Notes under the pieces: model-generated
Told to the model about the DNA's origin: nothing
The model's input: only the letters and a program-made list of their open reading frames with translations
Database searches by the model: none
NCBI RefSeq assembly: GCF_028747805.1
Contig: NZ_CP114887.1
Location: 1,295,501-1,359,500 of the forward strand
Direction of reading: 5' to 3'
Source: Solibacillus daqui
GTDB lineage: Bacteria; Bacillota; Bacilli; Bacillales_A; Planococcaceae
Length of the DNA: 64,000 bases
Shown: positions 27,278 to 36,490 of the stretch, piece by piece
Position numbering within the stretch: position 1 is the first letter of the stretch
How the letters are laid out: each line of letters opens with the position of its first letter
Position numbers and translations under genes: made by a program

Positions 27278-28426
27278 ATGTTTATTTTTCAAATTGTTAT
27301 TGTTTTATTAGCGACAAAAATAGCCGGACATTTTTCGGTTCGACTTGGTCAACCTTCTGTACTAGGGAAAATCTTAATCGGGATTATTATAGGTCCGGCA
27401 ATGCTAGGTTGGATTACTGATAGCGAAGTAATACAAACGTTTAGTCAGATTGGTGTTATTTTACTGATGTTTTTAGCCGGTTTAGAAACCGATTTAGAGG
27501 ATTTAAATGCAAATATGAAAGGCGCAGTATTTGTAGCAGTAGGTGGTGTAATTTTACCAATTGCATTGAGCTATCCATTAGCATTGTCATTTGGACTAAC
27601 GCAAGGTCAAGCTATTTTCATTGGTTTAACTCTTGCAGCAACGTCAGTTAGTATTTCTGTTCAAACTTTAAATGAAATTGGCTGGTTAAAAAGTAGAGAG
27701 GGTTCAGTATTACTTGGTGCGGCGGTACTTGATGATATTATCGTCGTTGTACTGATTGCAATTGCGATGAGTTTCTTAGTAGGGGATGATGTATCGATCC
27801 CAACATTAATCGGTGGGAAAGTATTCTTCTTTGTCTTATTATTCGTTGTGGCAAAGTACGTAATTCCTCCATTCTTGAAGGCATTTAGCCGTTTAAAAGT
27901 AACAGAGTCTTTACTAAGTGGTGCGCTCATAGCATGTTTTGCACTTGCGTACATTGGTGAACATTATTTCGGTATTGCAGCAATTATTGGTGCGTTCTTT
28001 ATGGGGATTGCTATTGGTCGTACTGAGTTTAAAGAAACAATTGAACATAAGGTAGAACCGATTGCGAGTAGTATGTTCGTACCGTTCTTCTTTGTTAGTA
28101 TTGGATTATCTGTAACGTTTGATGGCATTACGGAAAATATTTGGTTCTTAGTTGTGTTTTCAATTGTAGCGATTTTATCTAAACTAATTGGTTCGGGTTT
28201 AGGTGCAAAACTAGCAGGTTTCAGCTGGAAATCATCAACTGGAATCGGTGCGGGGATGATTTCACGTGGTGAGGTTGCATTAATTTTAGCCGGTATGGGT
28301 CTATCAAGTGGGTTACTACCTGCAGAAGACTATACACCAATGGTTATCGTTATTATTGTTACAACACTTGTGACACCGCCAATGTTAAAAGGAATTTTCG
28401 GAACACGCGAGCACTATCATTCTTAA
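27278..28426 (+). CDS. Monovalent cation:proton antiporter, CPA2 family (GerN/KefB type)
   Basis: A 382-residue integral membrane protein with about 12 helices and no cytoplasmic regulatory (TrkA-N) domain. It contains GQPSVLGKILIGIIIGPAMLGWI (first part of the core), LLMFLAGLETDL, the ion-binding segment with paired acidic residues GAAVLDDIIVVV (~150-162), and the conserved SRGEVALI near 330. It should exchange Na+ or K+ for protons. AGAAAGGAGACACC supports the ATG at 27278. Close to B. cereus GerN in size (~387 aa), but a germination role cannot be deduced. Confidence 0.9.
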   Translation: MFIFQIVIVLLATKIAGHFSVRLGQPSVLGKILIGIIIGPAMLGWITDSEVIQTFSQIGVILLMFLAGLETDLEDLNANMKGAVFVAVGGVILPIALSYPLALSFGLTQGQAIFIGLTLAATSVSISVQTLNEIGWLKSREGSVLLGAAVLDDIIVVVLIAIAMSFLVGDDVSIPTLIGGKVFFFVLLFVVAKYVIPPFLKAFSRLKVTESLLSGALIACFALAYIGEHYFGIAAIIGAFFMGIAIGRTEFKETIEHKVEPIASSMFVPFFFVSIGLSVTFDGITENIWFLVVFSIVAILSKLIGSGLGAKLAGFSWKSSTGIGAGMISRGEVALILAGMGLSSGLLPAEDYTPMVIVIIVTTLVTPPMLKGIFGTREHYHS

Positions 28427-28465
28427 AATTTGTACTTGCTAATTGCGTACAAATCGATTATTCTA

Positions 28466-28637
28466 TTAAACAGGTGCCAAAACCTCGGTGAAGATTTAGT
28501 CTTCACATACAAAAGCTCCACCTAAACAGCACGGACTTGCTGGGAGACTTTTGTTTGTGCAGGGAGATGAGCCCCTGCACACCTTACATATGATAACTAA
28601 CCTAGTGCTTGCGTTATTGCAGTACTAGGTTTTTTTG
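28466..28637 (+). ncRNA. Candidate structured RNA with intrinsic terminator (class unknown)
   Basis: Four hairpins lie in tandem in a gap with no coding frame: GTGAAGA/TCTTCAC (28488-28506); a compound arm AAAAGCTCC...GGAG-a-CTTTT (28511-28552) enclosing CAGCA/TGCTG; GTGCAGGG/CCCTGCAC (28557-28580); and a terminator ACCTAGT/ACTAGGT (28600-28630) followed by T7. AGGT (28472) and ACCT (28581) could close the first three into a junction. It could be an independent small RNA or a terminating leader before dinG (start 28704). It does not match a riboswitch class I recognise. Confidence 0.55.
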
Positions 28638-28703
28638 TATTTACATGACCTTACCTAACTTATTGTGTTAAAATGCCGTTATATTACTTGAACTGTGAGT
28701 TGA

Positions 28704-31493
28704 ATGATTATGAATGAAAGTCAAAAATATGCCATTGTCGATATCGAAACGACTGGTCATTCCCCAGCAAATGGTGACCGTATGATTCAAATTGCGATTG
28801 TCATTATGCAACATTGGCAAGTAGTGAAAACTTATACGAAATTTATTCATCCAGGGAAGCCGATTCCGTTGTTTATTCAGGATTTGACGAATATTACTGA
28901 CGATGATGTCAAAGATGCACTGCCGTTTGAAGCATATGCCGACACGATTTATGAACTGTTACAGGATACCGTATTTGTCGCACATAATACCGATTTTGAT
29001 TTGGCGTTTTTACAGGCAGAGTTTACACGTGCAGGCCAACCGAAATGGCATGGTAAAAAAATGGATACGGTCGAGCTGGCAAAAATATTATTCCCGATGT
29101 CATTAAGCTATAAATTAGGGGATTTGGCGAGCGATTTGAACATTCCACTTGAAAGTGCGCACCGTGCTGATGAAGATGCGCTTGCGACGGCGTTTTTACT
29201 AAAGCGTTGCTGGGAAGAGTTGCTAACACTACCTTTAGTAACATTAGAACAGCTACACAAGCGTTCATTCCGTTTACGTTCCAATTTAGCGCAGTTATTT
29301 TTTGATGCACTTGTCATGAAGCGTTCAAAAGTTTCAGATGACCGTGAGCATGTTTTTTTCAATAAAATTGCGATTCGGAAAATGGCACCAATACCAAAAG
29401 GCTATGAACAACTACAACCGTATCCCCAAACAGTAGAAGAAAAATTGGCATTATTGAAAAAGGCGATTCCGAATTTTGAACTGCGCCCACAGCAATTTGT
29501 CATGATGGACCGTATTTATGAAAAGCTTGTGGCTAAACAAGAACATGTTATTGAAGCATCAACAGGTATCGGTAAAACGATGGGCTATTTAATCCCTTCT
29601 ATTTTTTATGCGAAACAAACAAACCAAAAAGTTGGAATTAGTACGTATACATCACACTTACTTGACCAACTTTTGCAAAATGAAATCCCTGTCATTGAAC
29701 AGATACTTGGTCAACCAATTAAAGTTGCGCTACTAAAGGGCATGAATCACTATGTGGATGTAGAAAAGTTTGAAAAGCAATTAAAGTCCCTAGACGATTC
29801 TTATGATGAAACGTTTACATTACTACAAACATTAATTTGGCTAGCCAAAACCAAAACAGGGGATTTAAACGAATTAAATGTCTCAGGCGGTGGGCAATTA
29901 CTGCTCGATAAAATTCGCAAAACGGCATTACCAAAAACGACAATGCCGCTCTATGATTTTTATTCGCGTGCAATACAAACAAGTAAACAAGCGGACATTA
30001 TTATAACAAACCATGCGATGTTACTAAGTGATTTAGTGCGCCATGACCAAATTTTTAATGAATTCGGTGGCTGGATTATCGATGAAGCGCATCAATTTAT
30101 ACAGGCTTCGATTAATCAAGACGAAAAAATCTTTTCATATATGAATTGGAAATATTTATTCGGTCAAATAGGTACCTACGAAGATGAAGCATTGTACTAT
30201 AAATTAAGCAAAATGGCATTTAAAAAGCATGTCTCAAATCAGCAAACATTGCAACAATTAGAAAAACGTTTTGTACAAATGGTGCAAAGCTTTGATGAAG
30301 CAATTACCATATTATTTAATACGGTGAAAAAGCATCCGAAAAATGCACTTAAGCAGCAAAAAATCTCGCTGTTTTTAAACGAATTAGAACTACCGCAAGC
30401 ACCCTTTGAAAAAGTGGCATCACTTGTTCAGCAATGGTTGGACGGTGCAAAATCACTTCATATGCAGTTTATGACGGATGTAAATGAGCTTGCACCAGAG
30501 CATCAATATTTACTTGAGCAATGGCAATATTGGATGGATGAATTTAAGATTAAATTGTCCGAGTGGGATGATGTTTTTTTACGTCAAGAAGACAATTTTT
30601 CATGCTGGATTGAACTTGATAAACGTAGCTTACCCGGCAGTATTCAGCTTTATAAAAAGCCTGTGGATGTAACGGATATGATTCATAAACTATTTGCACC
30701 AATTCGGGAGCAAAGCGCGGTCATTTGGACATCAGGAACATTAACAGTACCGAATAATGAACGCTTCATCACGAACCAATTGGGCATTGACGCGTCTATA
30801 CAAATTGAAAAATTACATGCTGACCCGAGCTACTATGACGGGGCGAATGTCTATATTGTTGACGATATGCCCGATATTCAGACCGTATCACAATCGGATT
30901 ATATCGAAGAAGTGGCACATGCGATTACAAATGCGGTGCGAATGACAGAAGGACGTTCGTTTGTATTATTTACTTCACAAGAGATGCTACGTCAAACAGT
31001 GGATTTAATTCATGAAAGTGAATTGCTAAGTGACTATATGCTGTTTGCGCAAGGAGTTACTGCAGGTAGTCGTATGCGCTTGTTAAAATCATTCCAGAAG
31101 TTCAATCATTCGGTGTTATTTGGTACGAATAGTTTCTGGGAAGGAGTGGATGTGCCCGGAGACGGGTTAGCAACGGTCATTGTTGTGCGTCTGCCATTTT
31201 CTGCACCAGAAGAGCCATCATTTAAAGCGCGCGCTGAGCATTTACAAAAACAAGGAGTAAATGCATTTACAGAACTGGCATTGCCAGAAGCTGTTCTTCG
31301 CTTTAAACAAGGTTTTGGTCGATTAATTCGTTCAAGTCATGACAGGGGGGCGTTTATCGTTTTAGATCGCCGAATAGAAACGAAATCTTACGGACAAGAG
31401 TTTATCGAGGCATTACCGCCAATATCAATACAAAAACTGCCTCTTCACAGTATGGTACAACAGCTTGGAAATTGGTATAATGAAAAACGATGA
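28704..31493 (+). CDS. dinG: DinG-family helicase with N-terminal DnaQ-like exonuclease domain
   Basis: A 929-residue two-domain DNA enzyme. An N-terminal DEDD 3'-5' exonuclease domain (~8-170) has DIETTG (D13, E15) and HNTDFDLAF and HRADEDA motifs. A C-terminal XPD/DinG superfamily 2 domain has Walker A ASTGIGKT (~284-291), DEAH box IIDEAH (~455-460), and FWEGVDVPG and QGFGRLIRS late motifs. This matches B. subtilis DinG (~931 aa), which lacks an iron-sulfur cluster and acts mainly as a nuclease. The start has only a weak GTGAG ribosome site; ATG at 28710 is an alternative. It heads the dinG-ypmB-aspB-asnS series. Confidence 0.95.
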   Translation: MIMNESQKYAIVDIETTGHSPANGDRMIQIAIVIMQHWQVVKTYTKFIHPGKPIPLFIQDLTNITDDDVKDALPFEAYADTIYELLQDTVFVAHNTDFDLAFLQAEFTRAGQPKWHGKKMDTVELAKILFPMSLSYKLGDLASDLNIPLESAHRADEDALATAFLLKRCWEELLTLPLVTLEQLHKRSFRLRSNLAQLFFDALVMKRSKVSDDREHVFFNKIAIRKMAPIPKGYEQLQPYPQTVEEKLALLKKAIPNFELRPQQFVMMDRIYEKLVAKQEHVIEASTGIGKTMGYLIPSIFYAKQTNQKVGISTYTSHLLDQLLQNEIPVIEQILGQPIKVALLKGMNHYVDVEKFEKQLKSLDDSYDETFTLLQTLIWLAKTKTGDLNELNVSGGGQLLLDKIRKTALPKTTMPLYDFYSRAIQTSKQADIIITNHAMLLSDLVRHDQIFNEFGGWIIDEAHQFIQASINQDEKIFSYMNWKYLFGQIGTYEDEALYYKLSKMAFKKHVSNQQTLQQLEKRFVQMVQSFDEAITILFNTVKKHPKNALKQQKISLFLNELELPQAPFEKVASLVQQWLDGAKSLHMQFMTDVNELAPEHQYLLEQWQYWMDEFKIKLSEWDDVFLRQEDNFSCWIELDKRSLPGSIQLYKKPVDVTDMIHKLFAPIREQSAVIWTSGTLTVPNNERFITNQLGIDASIQIEKLHADPSYYDGANVYIVDDMPDIQTVSQSDYIEEVAHAITNAVRMTEGRSFVLFTSQEMLRQTVDLIHESELLSDYMLFAQGVTAGSRMRLLKSFQKFNHSVLFGTNSFWEGVDVPGDGLATVIVVRLPFSAPEEPSFKARAEHLQKQGVNAFTELALPEAVLRFKQGFGRLIRSSHDRGAFIVLDRRIETKSYGQEFIEALPPISIQKLPLHSMVQQLGNWYNEKR

Positions 31494-31516
31494 GGAAGGA
31501 AAGCAGGTCGACAAAT

Positions 31517-31594
31517 ATGAAACGAAACTATCCATTCAGTACAGCGAATGTCACTGTACTACAAAATCAATTGAAATGTAAGGTGCAGCCATGA
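31517..31594 (+). CDS. Possible 25-residue peptide overlapping ypmB
   Basis: ATG at 31517 after GAGGAAGGAAAGCAGG encodes MKRNYPFSTANVTVLQNQLK plus five residues and ends in TGA that overlaps the ypmB ATG (ATGA). In B. subtilis the short ypmA gene occupies this position, but the sequence here is shorter and I do not recognise it as YpmA. It may be a translational-coupling leader or chance. Confidence 0.35.
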   Translation: MKRNYPFSTANVTVLQNQLKCKVQP

Positions 31595-32073
31595 AAAACT
31601 GGATCATCTTTTCAGTTGTCTTTATTTTATCTTTGTCACTTGTTATCTCGGTCTTCGTAATTTGGAAGGCAGACAAGCCGTTTTCTGACATAGAGCAAAA
31701 AGCCGAGCAGTTTGCAATAGATACGAAGGCACTTGCTGTTGTTGAAGATTCATACGTATACAACGGAAATAAGCCGTATGTAACCGTATTTGGTATAGAC
31801 GAATATGGTAAAGATAAGGCAATCTTCGTCCCGATGAGTTTAGATGAAAATTCAATGCAAGAGGTTTTTTTGGCAGATGGAATTACAGAGGATGAGGCGT
31901 TAGAGCGCTTCCGTAATGAAACTGCTGTAAAAGAAATACTTCATACAAAATTAGGCTATGAGCAACCTGGCCCAGTGTGGGAAATTACCTACATTTCTAA
32001 GTCTGGAAGCTTAAATTATGTCTATTTATTGCATGAAGATGGACAATGGTGGAAACGCATATTGAATTTGTAG
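31591..32073 (+). CDS. ypmB: YpmB-like membrane-anchored protein (DUF5590)
   Basis: A 160-residue protein with an N-terminal signal anchor (~3-25) and an extracytoplasmic PepSY-like domain. The C-terminal pattern (GPVWEITYISKSGSLNYVYL) is typical of YpmB proteins. Its place between dinG and aspB matches B. subtilis. No enzymatic motif is visible and the role is unknown. AAGGTGCAGCC precedes the ATG, and aspB starts 13 bp after the stop. Confidence 0.85.
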   Translation: MKNWIIFSVVFILSLSLVISVFVIWKADKPFSDIEQKAEQFAIDTKALAVVEDSYVYNGNKPYVTVFGIDEYGKDKAIFVPMSLDENSMQEVFLADGITEDEALERFRNETAVKEILHTKLGYEQPGPVWEITYISKSGSLNYVYLLHEDGQWWKRILNL

Positions 32074-32086
32074 AGGAGAAATGACA

Positions 32087-33283
32087 ATGAAACAACTGTT
32101 AGCAAAGCGTGTTAAAACATTAACACCATCTTCAACTTTAGCAATTACTGCGAAGGCGAAAGAACTAAAAGAGCAGGGGATTGATGTAATCGGGCTAGGA
32201 GCAGGGGAACCTGACTTCAACACACCAGAAAACATTTTAAATGCAGCAAAAGCGTCAATGGATGCAGGTTTAACAAAGTATACGCCAGCTGGTGGTTTAC
32301 CTGTATTAAAGAAAGCAATCATTGACAAATTACAGCGTGATAATGGGCTTACATATCAAGCGAATGAAATTTTAGTTGGTGTTGGTGCAAAGCATGTATT
32401 GTATACATTGTTCCAAGTGATCTTAGATGAGGGCGATGAAGTAATCATCCCAATTCCATATTGGGTTTCATATCCAGAGCAAGTGAAGTTAGCAGGAGGT
32501 GTGCCAGTATACGTAGAAGGTACAGCAGAGCAAGGCTACAAAATTACGGCTTCTCAATTACGTGATGCGATTACAAACAAAACGAAAGCAGTTATTATTA
32601 ACTCGCCTTCAAACCCTTCTGGCATGATTTATTCAAAAGAAGAATTAACAGAGCTTGCAAAAGTTGCAGAAGAAAAAGATATTTTAATCGTTTCAGATGA
32701 AATTTATGAAAAGCTTGTTTACAATGGAGTAGAGCATTTTTCAATTGCACAGCTTTCTGATGCAATTAAAGCGCGTACAATCGTTGTAAATGGTGTTGCA
32801 AAATCACACTCAATGACAGGCTGGCGTATCGGTTACGCTGCTGGCGATAAAGATATTATTAATGCAATGACGGACTTAGCGTCACATTCTACTTCAAATG
32901 CAACAACTACTGCGCAATATGCAACTGTAGAAGCGTACAACGGTTCTCAAGAAACAGTTGAAATGATGCGTCAAGCGTTTGAATCTCGTTTAGAGGCGAT
33001 TTTCCCGAAATTAGCGGCGATTCCTGGTTTCAAAGTATTAAAGCCACAAGGTGCATTCTACTTACTACCAGACGTATCAGAAGCAGCAGCTAAAACAGGT
33101 TATGCATCTGTGGATGATTTTGCAAATGCATTATTAACAGAAGCCAACGTAGCGGTAATCCCAGGCTCAGGCTTTGGTGCACCTGCAACAATGCGCTTAT
33201 CATATGCAACATCTTTAGAATTATTAGAAGAAGCAGTCAATCGAATTGAAACTTTTGTGAAAGCAAAGTGGCAAGATAAATAG
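32087..33283 (+). CDS. aspB: Aspartate aminotransferase AspB
   Basis: A class I PLP aminotransferase of 398 residues interconverting aspartate/2-oxoglutarate and oxaloacetate/glutamate. AGEPDFNTP near residue 40, INSPSNPSG (~172-180), SDEIYEKL, and the PLP lysine motif VAKSHSMTGWRIGYAAG (~236-252) are present. The ATG at 32087 is chosen because GAGGAG is only two bases from the ATG at 32081. It lies directly upstream of asnS, which links aspartate supply to Asn-tRNA charging as in B. subtilis. Confidence 0.96.
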   Translation: MKQLLAKRVKTLTPSSTLAITAKAKELKEQGIDVIGLGAGEPDFNTPENILNAAKASMDAGLTKYTPAGGLPVLKKAIIDKLQRDNGLTYQANEILVGVGAKHVLYTLFQVILDEGDEVIIPIPYWVSYPEQVKLAGGVPVYVEGTAEQGYKITASQLRDAITNKTKAVIINSPSNPSGMIYSKEELTELAKVAEEKDILIVSDEIYEKLVYNGVEHFSIAQLSDAIKARTIVVNGVAKSHSMTGWRIGYAAGDKDIINAMTDLASHSTSNATTTAQYATVEAYNGSQETVEMMRQAFESRLEAIFPKLAAIPGFKVLKPQGAFYLLPDVSEAAAKTGYASVDDFANALLTEANVAVIPGSGFGAPATMRLSYATSLELLEEAVNRIETFVKAKWQDK

Positions 33284-33310
33284 AGCTGCAACTTAGTTTT
33301 GGAGGACTTT

Positions 33311-34606
33311 ATGAAAAAAATTATGATCAAAGATATGCCTGCGCATATCGGCGAAACAGTCAAAATTGGTGCTTGGTTAGCAAACAAACGCGCTAGCGGG
33401 AAACTAGCATTCTTACAATTACGTGATGGCTCAGGCTTCGCACAAGGCGTTGTTGTAAAAGAAGAAGTAGGCGAAGAGTTATTTGCAGTAGCAAAAGGTA
33501 TGACGCAAGAAACTTCAATGTACATCGTTGGTGAAGTAAAAGCAGATGAGCGTTCTACTTTTGGTGCAGAGTTAAATGTAACAGGTATCGAAGTGATTCA
33601 CGCAGCAGTGGACTTCCCAATCACACCAAAAGAGCACGGTACTGAGTTCTTAATGGACAACCGTCACTTATGGTTACGTTCTCGTAAACAACACGCAGTA
33701 ATGAAAGTGCGTAACGAAATTATTCGTGCAACTTATGAGTTCTTCAACGACAACGGATTTACAAAAATGGATCCACCAATCCTAACTGGTTCAGCTCCAG
33801 AAGGTACTTCAGAGCTATTTGCTACGAAATACTTTGATGAGGATGCTTACCTTTCACAATCTGGTCAGCTATACATGGAAGCTGCGGCAATGGCACTAGG
33901 GAAAGTATTCTCTTTTGGTCCAACATTCCGTGCAGAAAAATCGAAAACGCGTCGTCACTTAATCGAATTTTGGATGATCGAGCCTGAAATGGCATTCGTA
34001 GAGTTTGAAGAAAACTTAGAAGTACAAGAACAGTATGTATCTCATATCGTACAATCGGTTCTTAAAAATTGTAAAATGGATTTAGAGCGTCTTGGACGTG
34101 ATACATCAAAATTAGAAAACATTCAAGCACCATTCCCACGTATTTCTTATGATGATGCAATCAAGTTCTTACACGAACAAGGCTTTGATGATATTCAGTG
34201 GGGCGATGATTTCGGTGCGCCACACGAAACAGCGATTGCCAATGCTTACGACAAGCCAGTATTTATTACTTGCTACCCAGTAGGTATTAAGCCATTTTAC
34301 ATGCAACCACATCCAGAGCGCGATGACGTAGTATTATGTGCGGACTTAATTGCACCAGAAGGCTACGGAGAAATTATCGGTGGTTCTGAGCGTATTCACG
34401 ATTATGAATTATTAAAATCTCGCTTAGAAGAGCACAACTTATCAATGGACGCATACGCTTGGTATTTAGAGCTTCGTAAACAAGGCTCAGTACCGCACTC
34501 AGGCTTCGGTCTTGGTTTAGAGCGTACAGTAGCGTGGATTTCAGGAACTGAGCACATCCGTGAAACAATTCCATTCCCACGTTTATTAAACCGTCTGTAC
34601 CCATAA
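33311..34606 (+). CDS. asnS: Asparaginyl-tRNA synthetase AsnS
   Basis: A class IIb aminoacyl-tRNA synthetase of 431 residues (B. subtilis 430). N-terminal OB-fold anticodon-binding domain (~15-100), class II motif 2 [21 protein letters not shown] (~200-220), and motif 3 [11 protein letters not shown] (~400-410). GGAGGAC lies 5 nt before the ATG. No T-box leader was seen. A terminator follows. Confidence 0.97.
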   Translation: MKKIMIKDMPAHIGETVKIGAWLANKRASGKLAFLQLRDGSGFAQGVVVKEEVGEELFAVAKGMTQETSMYIVGEVKADERSTFGAELNVTGIEVIHAAVDFPITPKEHGTEFLMDNRHLWLRSRKQHAVMKVRNEIIRATYEFFNDNGFTKMDPPILTGSAPEGTSELFATKYFDEDAYLSQSGQLYMEAAAMALGKVFSFGPTFRAEKSKTRRHLIEFWMIEPEMAFVEFEENLEVQEQYVSHIVQSVLKNCKMDLERLGRDTSKLENIQAPFPRISYDDAIKFLHEQGFDDIQWGDDFGAPHETAIANAYDKPVFITCYPVGIKPFYMQPHPERDDVVLCADLIAPEGYGEIIGGSERIHDYELLKSRLEEHNLSMDAYAWYLELRKQGSVPHSGFGLGLERTVAWISGTEHIRETIPFPRLLNRLYP

Positions 34607-34627
34607 TATAAATGCTACATTTTTCAC

Positions 34628-34663
34628 AGAGCGTCCGGTCAATTAACCGGGCGCTTTGTTATT
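34628..34663 (+). terminator. Rho-independent terminator after asnS
   Basis: AGCGTCCGGT / ACCGGGCGCT (one G-T) with a 6-nt loop and an imperfect TTTGTTATT tail. Confidence 0.7.
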
Positions 34664-34690
34664 ACAATAGTGACAAAGGGGATTCTAGCT

Positions 34691-35419
34691 ATGGACAATC
34701 AATTTAATCGAATCCGCGTTTGGACAGAGCAACAACAAATAACGGTTCCACAACTGTTTTTTAAACATTATAGTGAAATGAACATTCAAGATGATGAAGC
34801 GTTAATCGCCTTACATTTAATGAGCTTTGCACAAGAGGGTGTTGATTTCCCAACACCCAATGATTTACTAGCGCGTACAAGCTTTCAAATGATGACCATC
34901 AGCCAACTTTTGCAGCGCCTAATGCAAAAGGGTTTTGTCGAAATTTCACAAAGCACCGACGAATCAGGTCGTATTGTTGAGAAATATTCGTTGCATCCAC
35001 TTTGGGAGCGACTGCTTGATTTATTGCAATCAAAAGAAATGCAAAGCCAAGTGAAAACACAAAAGATTGACGAGGCAAAGATTTTCCAATTGTTTGAGCA
35101 GGAATTGGGGCGCTTATTATCGCCAATTGAAATTGAAACAATTAGTATGTGGATGGATATTGACCATCATACGCCTGAAGTTATTAAAGCGGCGCTCAAA
35201 GAGGCGGTGCTAGCAAGTAAGGTAAGTCTACGCTATATTGACCGAATTTTAATTGAATGGAAAAAGAAAAATATTAAAACTCCATCACAAATCGAGCAGC
35301 ATAGCGAACAGTACCGAAAATTTACGATGCAGCCACCTACTCAAAAGCCATACAATCAACAACAGGCACCACAATCAAAAAAAGCGCCGTTCTATAATTG
35401 GTTAGAAGAACGCGAATAG
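34691..35419 (+). CDS. dnaD: Replication initiation/primosome protein DnaD
   Basis: A 242-residue DNA-remodelling protein that helps DnaB load the replicative helicase. N-terminal winged-helix DDBH1 domain (~8-100), C-terminal DDBH2 domain (~130-200) ending in the YIDRILIEWKKKNIKTP region that bears the YxxxIxxxW motif, then a Gln-rich tail finishing FYNWLEERE. AAAGGGGATTC precedes the ATG at 34691. nth follows 15 bp later, the B. subtilis order. Confidence 0.95.
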   Translation: MDNQFNRIRVWTEQQQITVPQLFFKHYSEMNIQDDEALIALHLMSFAQEGVDFPTPNDLLARTSFQMMTISQLLQRLMQKGFVEISQSTDESGRIVEKYSLHPLWERLLDLLQSKEMQSQVKTQKIDEAKIFQLFEQELGRLLSPIEIETISMWMDIDHHTPEVIKAALKEAVLASKVSLRYIDRILIEWKKKNIKTPSQIEQHSEQYRKFTMQPPTQKPYNQQQAPQSKKAPFYNWLEERE

Positions 35420-35434
35420 AAGGGAGAAGCGCGC

Positions 35435-36094
35435 ATGTTAACAAAAGCGAAATGGCTAGAATTTTTAGATACGATGGACGATATGTATCCAGACGCACAC
35501 TGTGAACTTGTGCACGACAATCCGTTTGAATTAACGATTGCGACACTTCTTTCAGCGCAGTGTACAGACGTACTAGTCAATAAAGTAACAAAGGATTTGT
35601 TCCAAAAATATAAAACACCGCAAGACTATTTAAATGTGTCACTAGAAGAACTGCAAAATGATATTCGTTCGATAGGGCTTTACCGCAATAAGGCAAAAAA
35701 CATTCAGCTGTTATGTGAACGAATATTGGCTGAATATGATGGTGAAATTCCTGCTTCGCGCGAGGAGCTTGTGACATTACCAGGTGTTGGACGAAAAACG
35801 GCTAACGTTGTGTTGTCGGTAGCGTTTAATGTACCTGCAATGGCGGTGGACACGCATGTAGAGCGTGTAACAAAGCGCTTGGGCTTATGTCGATGGAAAG
35901 ATAATGTGCTTGAAGTAGAAGAAACGATAATGAAGAAAACACCAATTGAACGTTGGAGCCGCGCACATCATCAAATCATTTTCTTTGGACGATATCATTG
36001 TAAAGCACAAAATCCAGGCTGTGAAAAATGCCCGTTACTTGCAGATTGCCGAGAAGGTCAAAAACGCTTGAAAAAAGGTTTGGTGAAGGTATGA
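35435..36094 (+). CDS. nth: Endonuclease III (DNA glycosylase/AP lyase) Nth
   Basis: Removes oxidised pyrimidines in base-excision repair. 219 residues. Helix-hairpin-helix LPGVGRKTANVV with the catalytic Lys (~118-129), catalytic Asp in AVDTHV (~139), and a complete C-x6-C-x2-C-x5-C [4Fe-4S] cluster near the C-terminus (~190-206). AGAAGGGAGAAG precedes the ATG. The gene ends in an ATGA overlap with ypoC. Confidence 0.97.
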   Translation: MLTKAKWLEFLDTMDDMYPDAHCELVHDNPFELTIATLLSAQCTDVLVNKVTKDLFQKYKTPQDYLNVSLEELQNDIRSIGLYRNKAKNIQLLCERILAEYDGEIPASREELVTLPGVGRKTANVVLSVAFNVPAMAVDTHVERVTKRLGLCRWKDNVLEVEETIMKKTPIERWSRAHHQIIFFGRYHCKAQNPGCEKCPLLADCREGQKRLKKGLVKV

Positions 36095-36435
36095 TAGCCG
36101 TAAAAAAAGACATGATTTCTAAAGAGCGCGTTGATACTTGGTTTAACGAATGGGAAGTGTTACGTGAGGACATCCATGCCGCACATGACCGCCGTGATGG
36201 CTCGGCTCTAGAGGCAATGCTAAAGGGGATCGCACATTACGAGCAGCTATTAATTAACAGCTCGGAATCCGATATAGGCTTTTCGGTGCAGGCGGAGTAT
36301 GAGCTGATGCCAATTAACGGTATGGAGCGATTCCAATTCATCAAAATGCGCCCAGCACAATATGCTTGCTATCGTCAGTTGGATGAGCTATATAAGGAAA
36401 CAAAAAAGCGCTGTGCAAGATTGCGATTGAAGTAA
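36091..36435 (+). CDS. ypoC: YpoC-like protein
   Basis: A 114-residue soluble protein translationally coupled to nth by an ATGA overlap. It is assigned as YpoC from position (nth-ypoC-ponA) and the family-like segment RPAQYACYRQLDELYKETKK near the C-terminus. It is shorter than B. subtilis YpoC (~165 aa). No catalytic motif is evident; function unknown. Confidence 0.75.
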   Translation: MIAVKKDMISKERVDTWFNEWEVLREDIHAAHDRRDGSALEAMLKGIAHYEQLLINSSESDIGFSVQAEYELMPINGMERFQFIKMRPAQYACYRQLDELYKETKKRCARLRLK

Positions 36436-36480
36436 AGAAAAGGCTAAGCAAAGAATAATGTTCTTCGCTTAGCCTTTTCT
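36436..36480. terminator. Bidirectional rho-independent terminator between ypoC and ponA
   Basis: AGAAAAGGCTAAGC pairs perfectly with GCTTAGCCTTTTCT, with an inner AAGAA/TTCTT extension. It sits between the convergent stop codons. Confidence 0.93.
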
Positions 36481-36490
36481 ATTTTAATTG

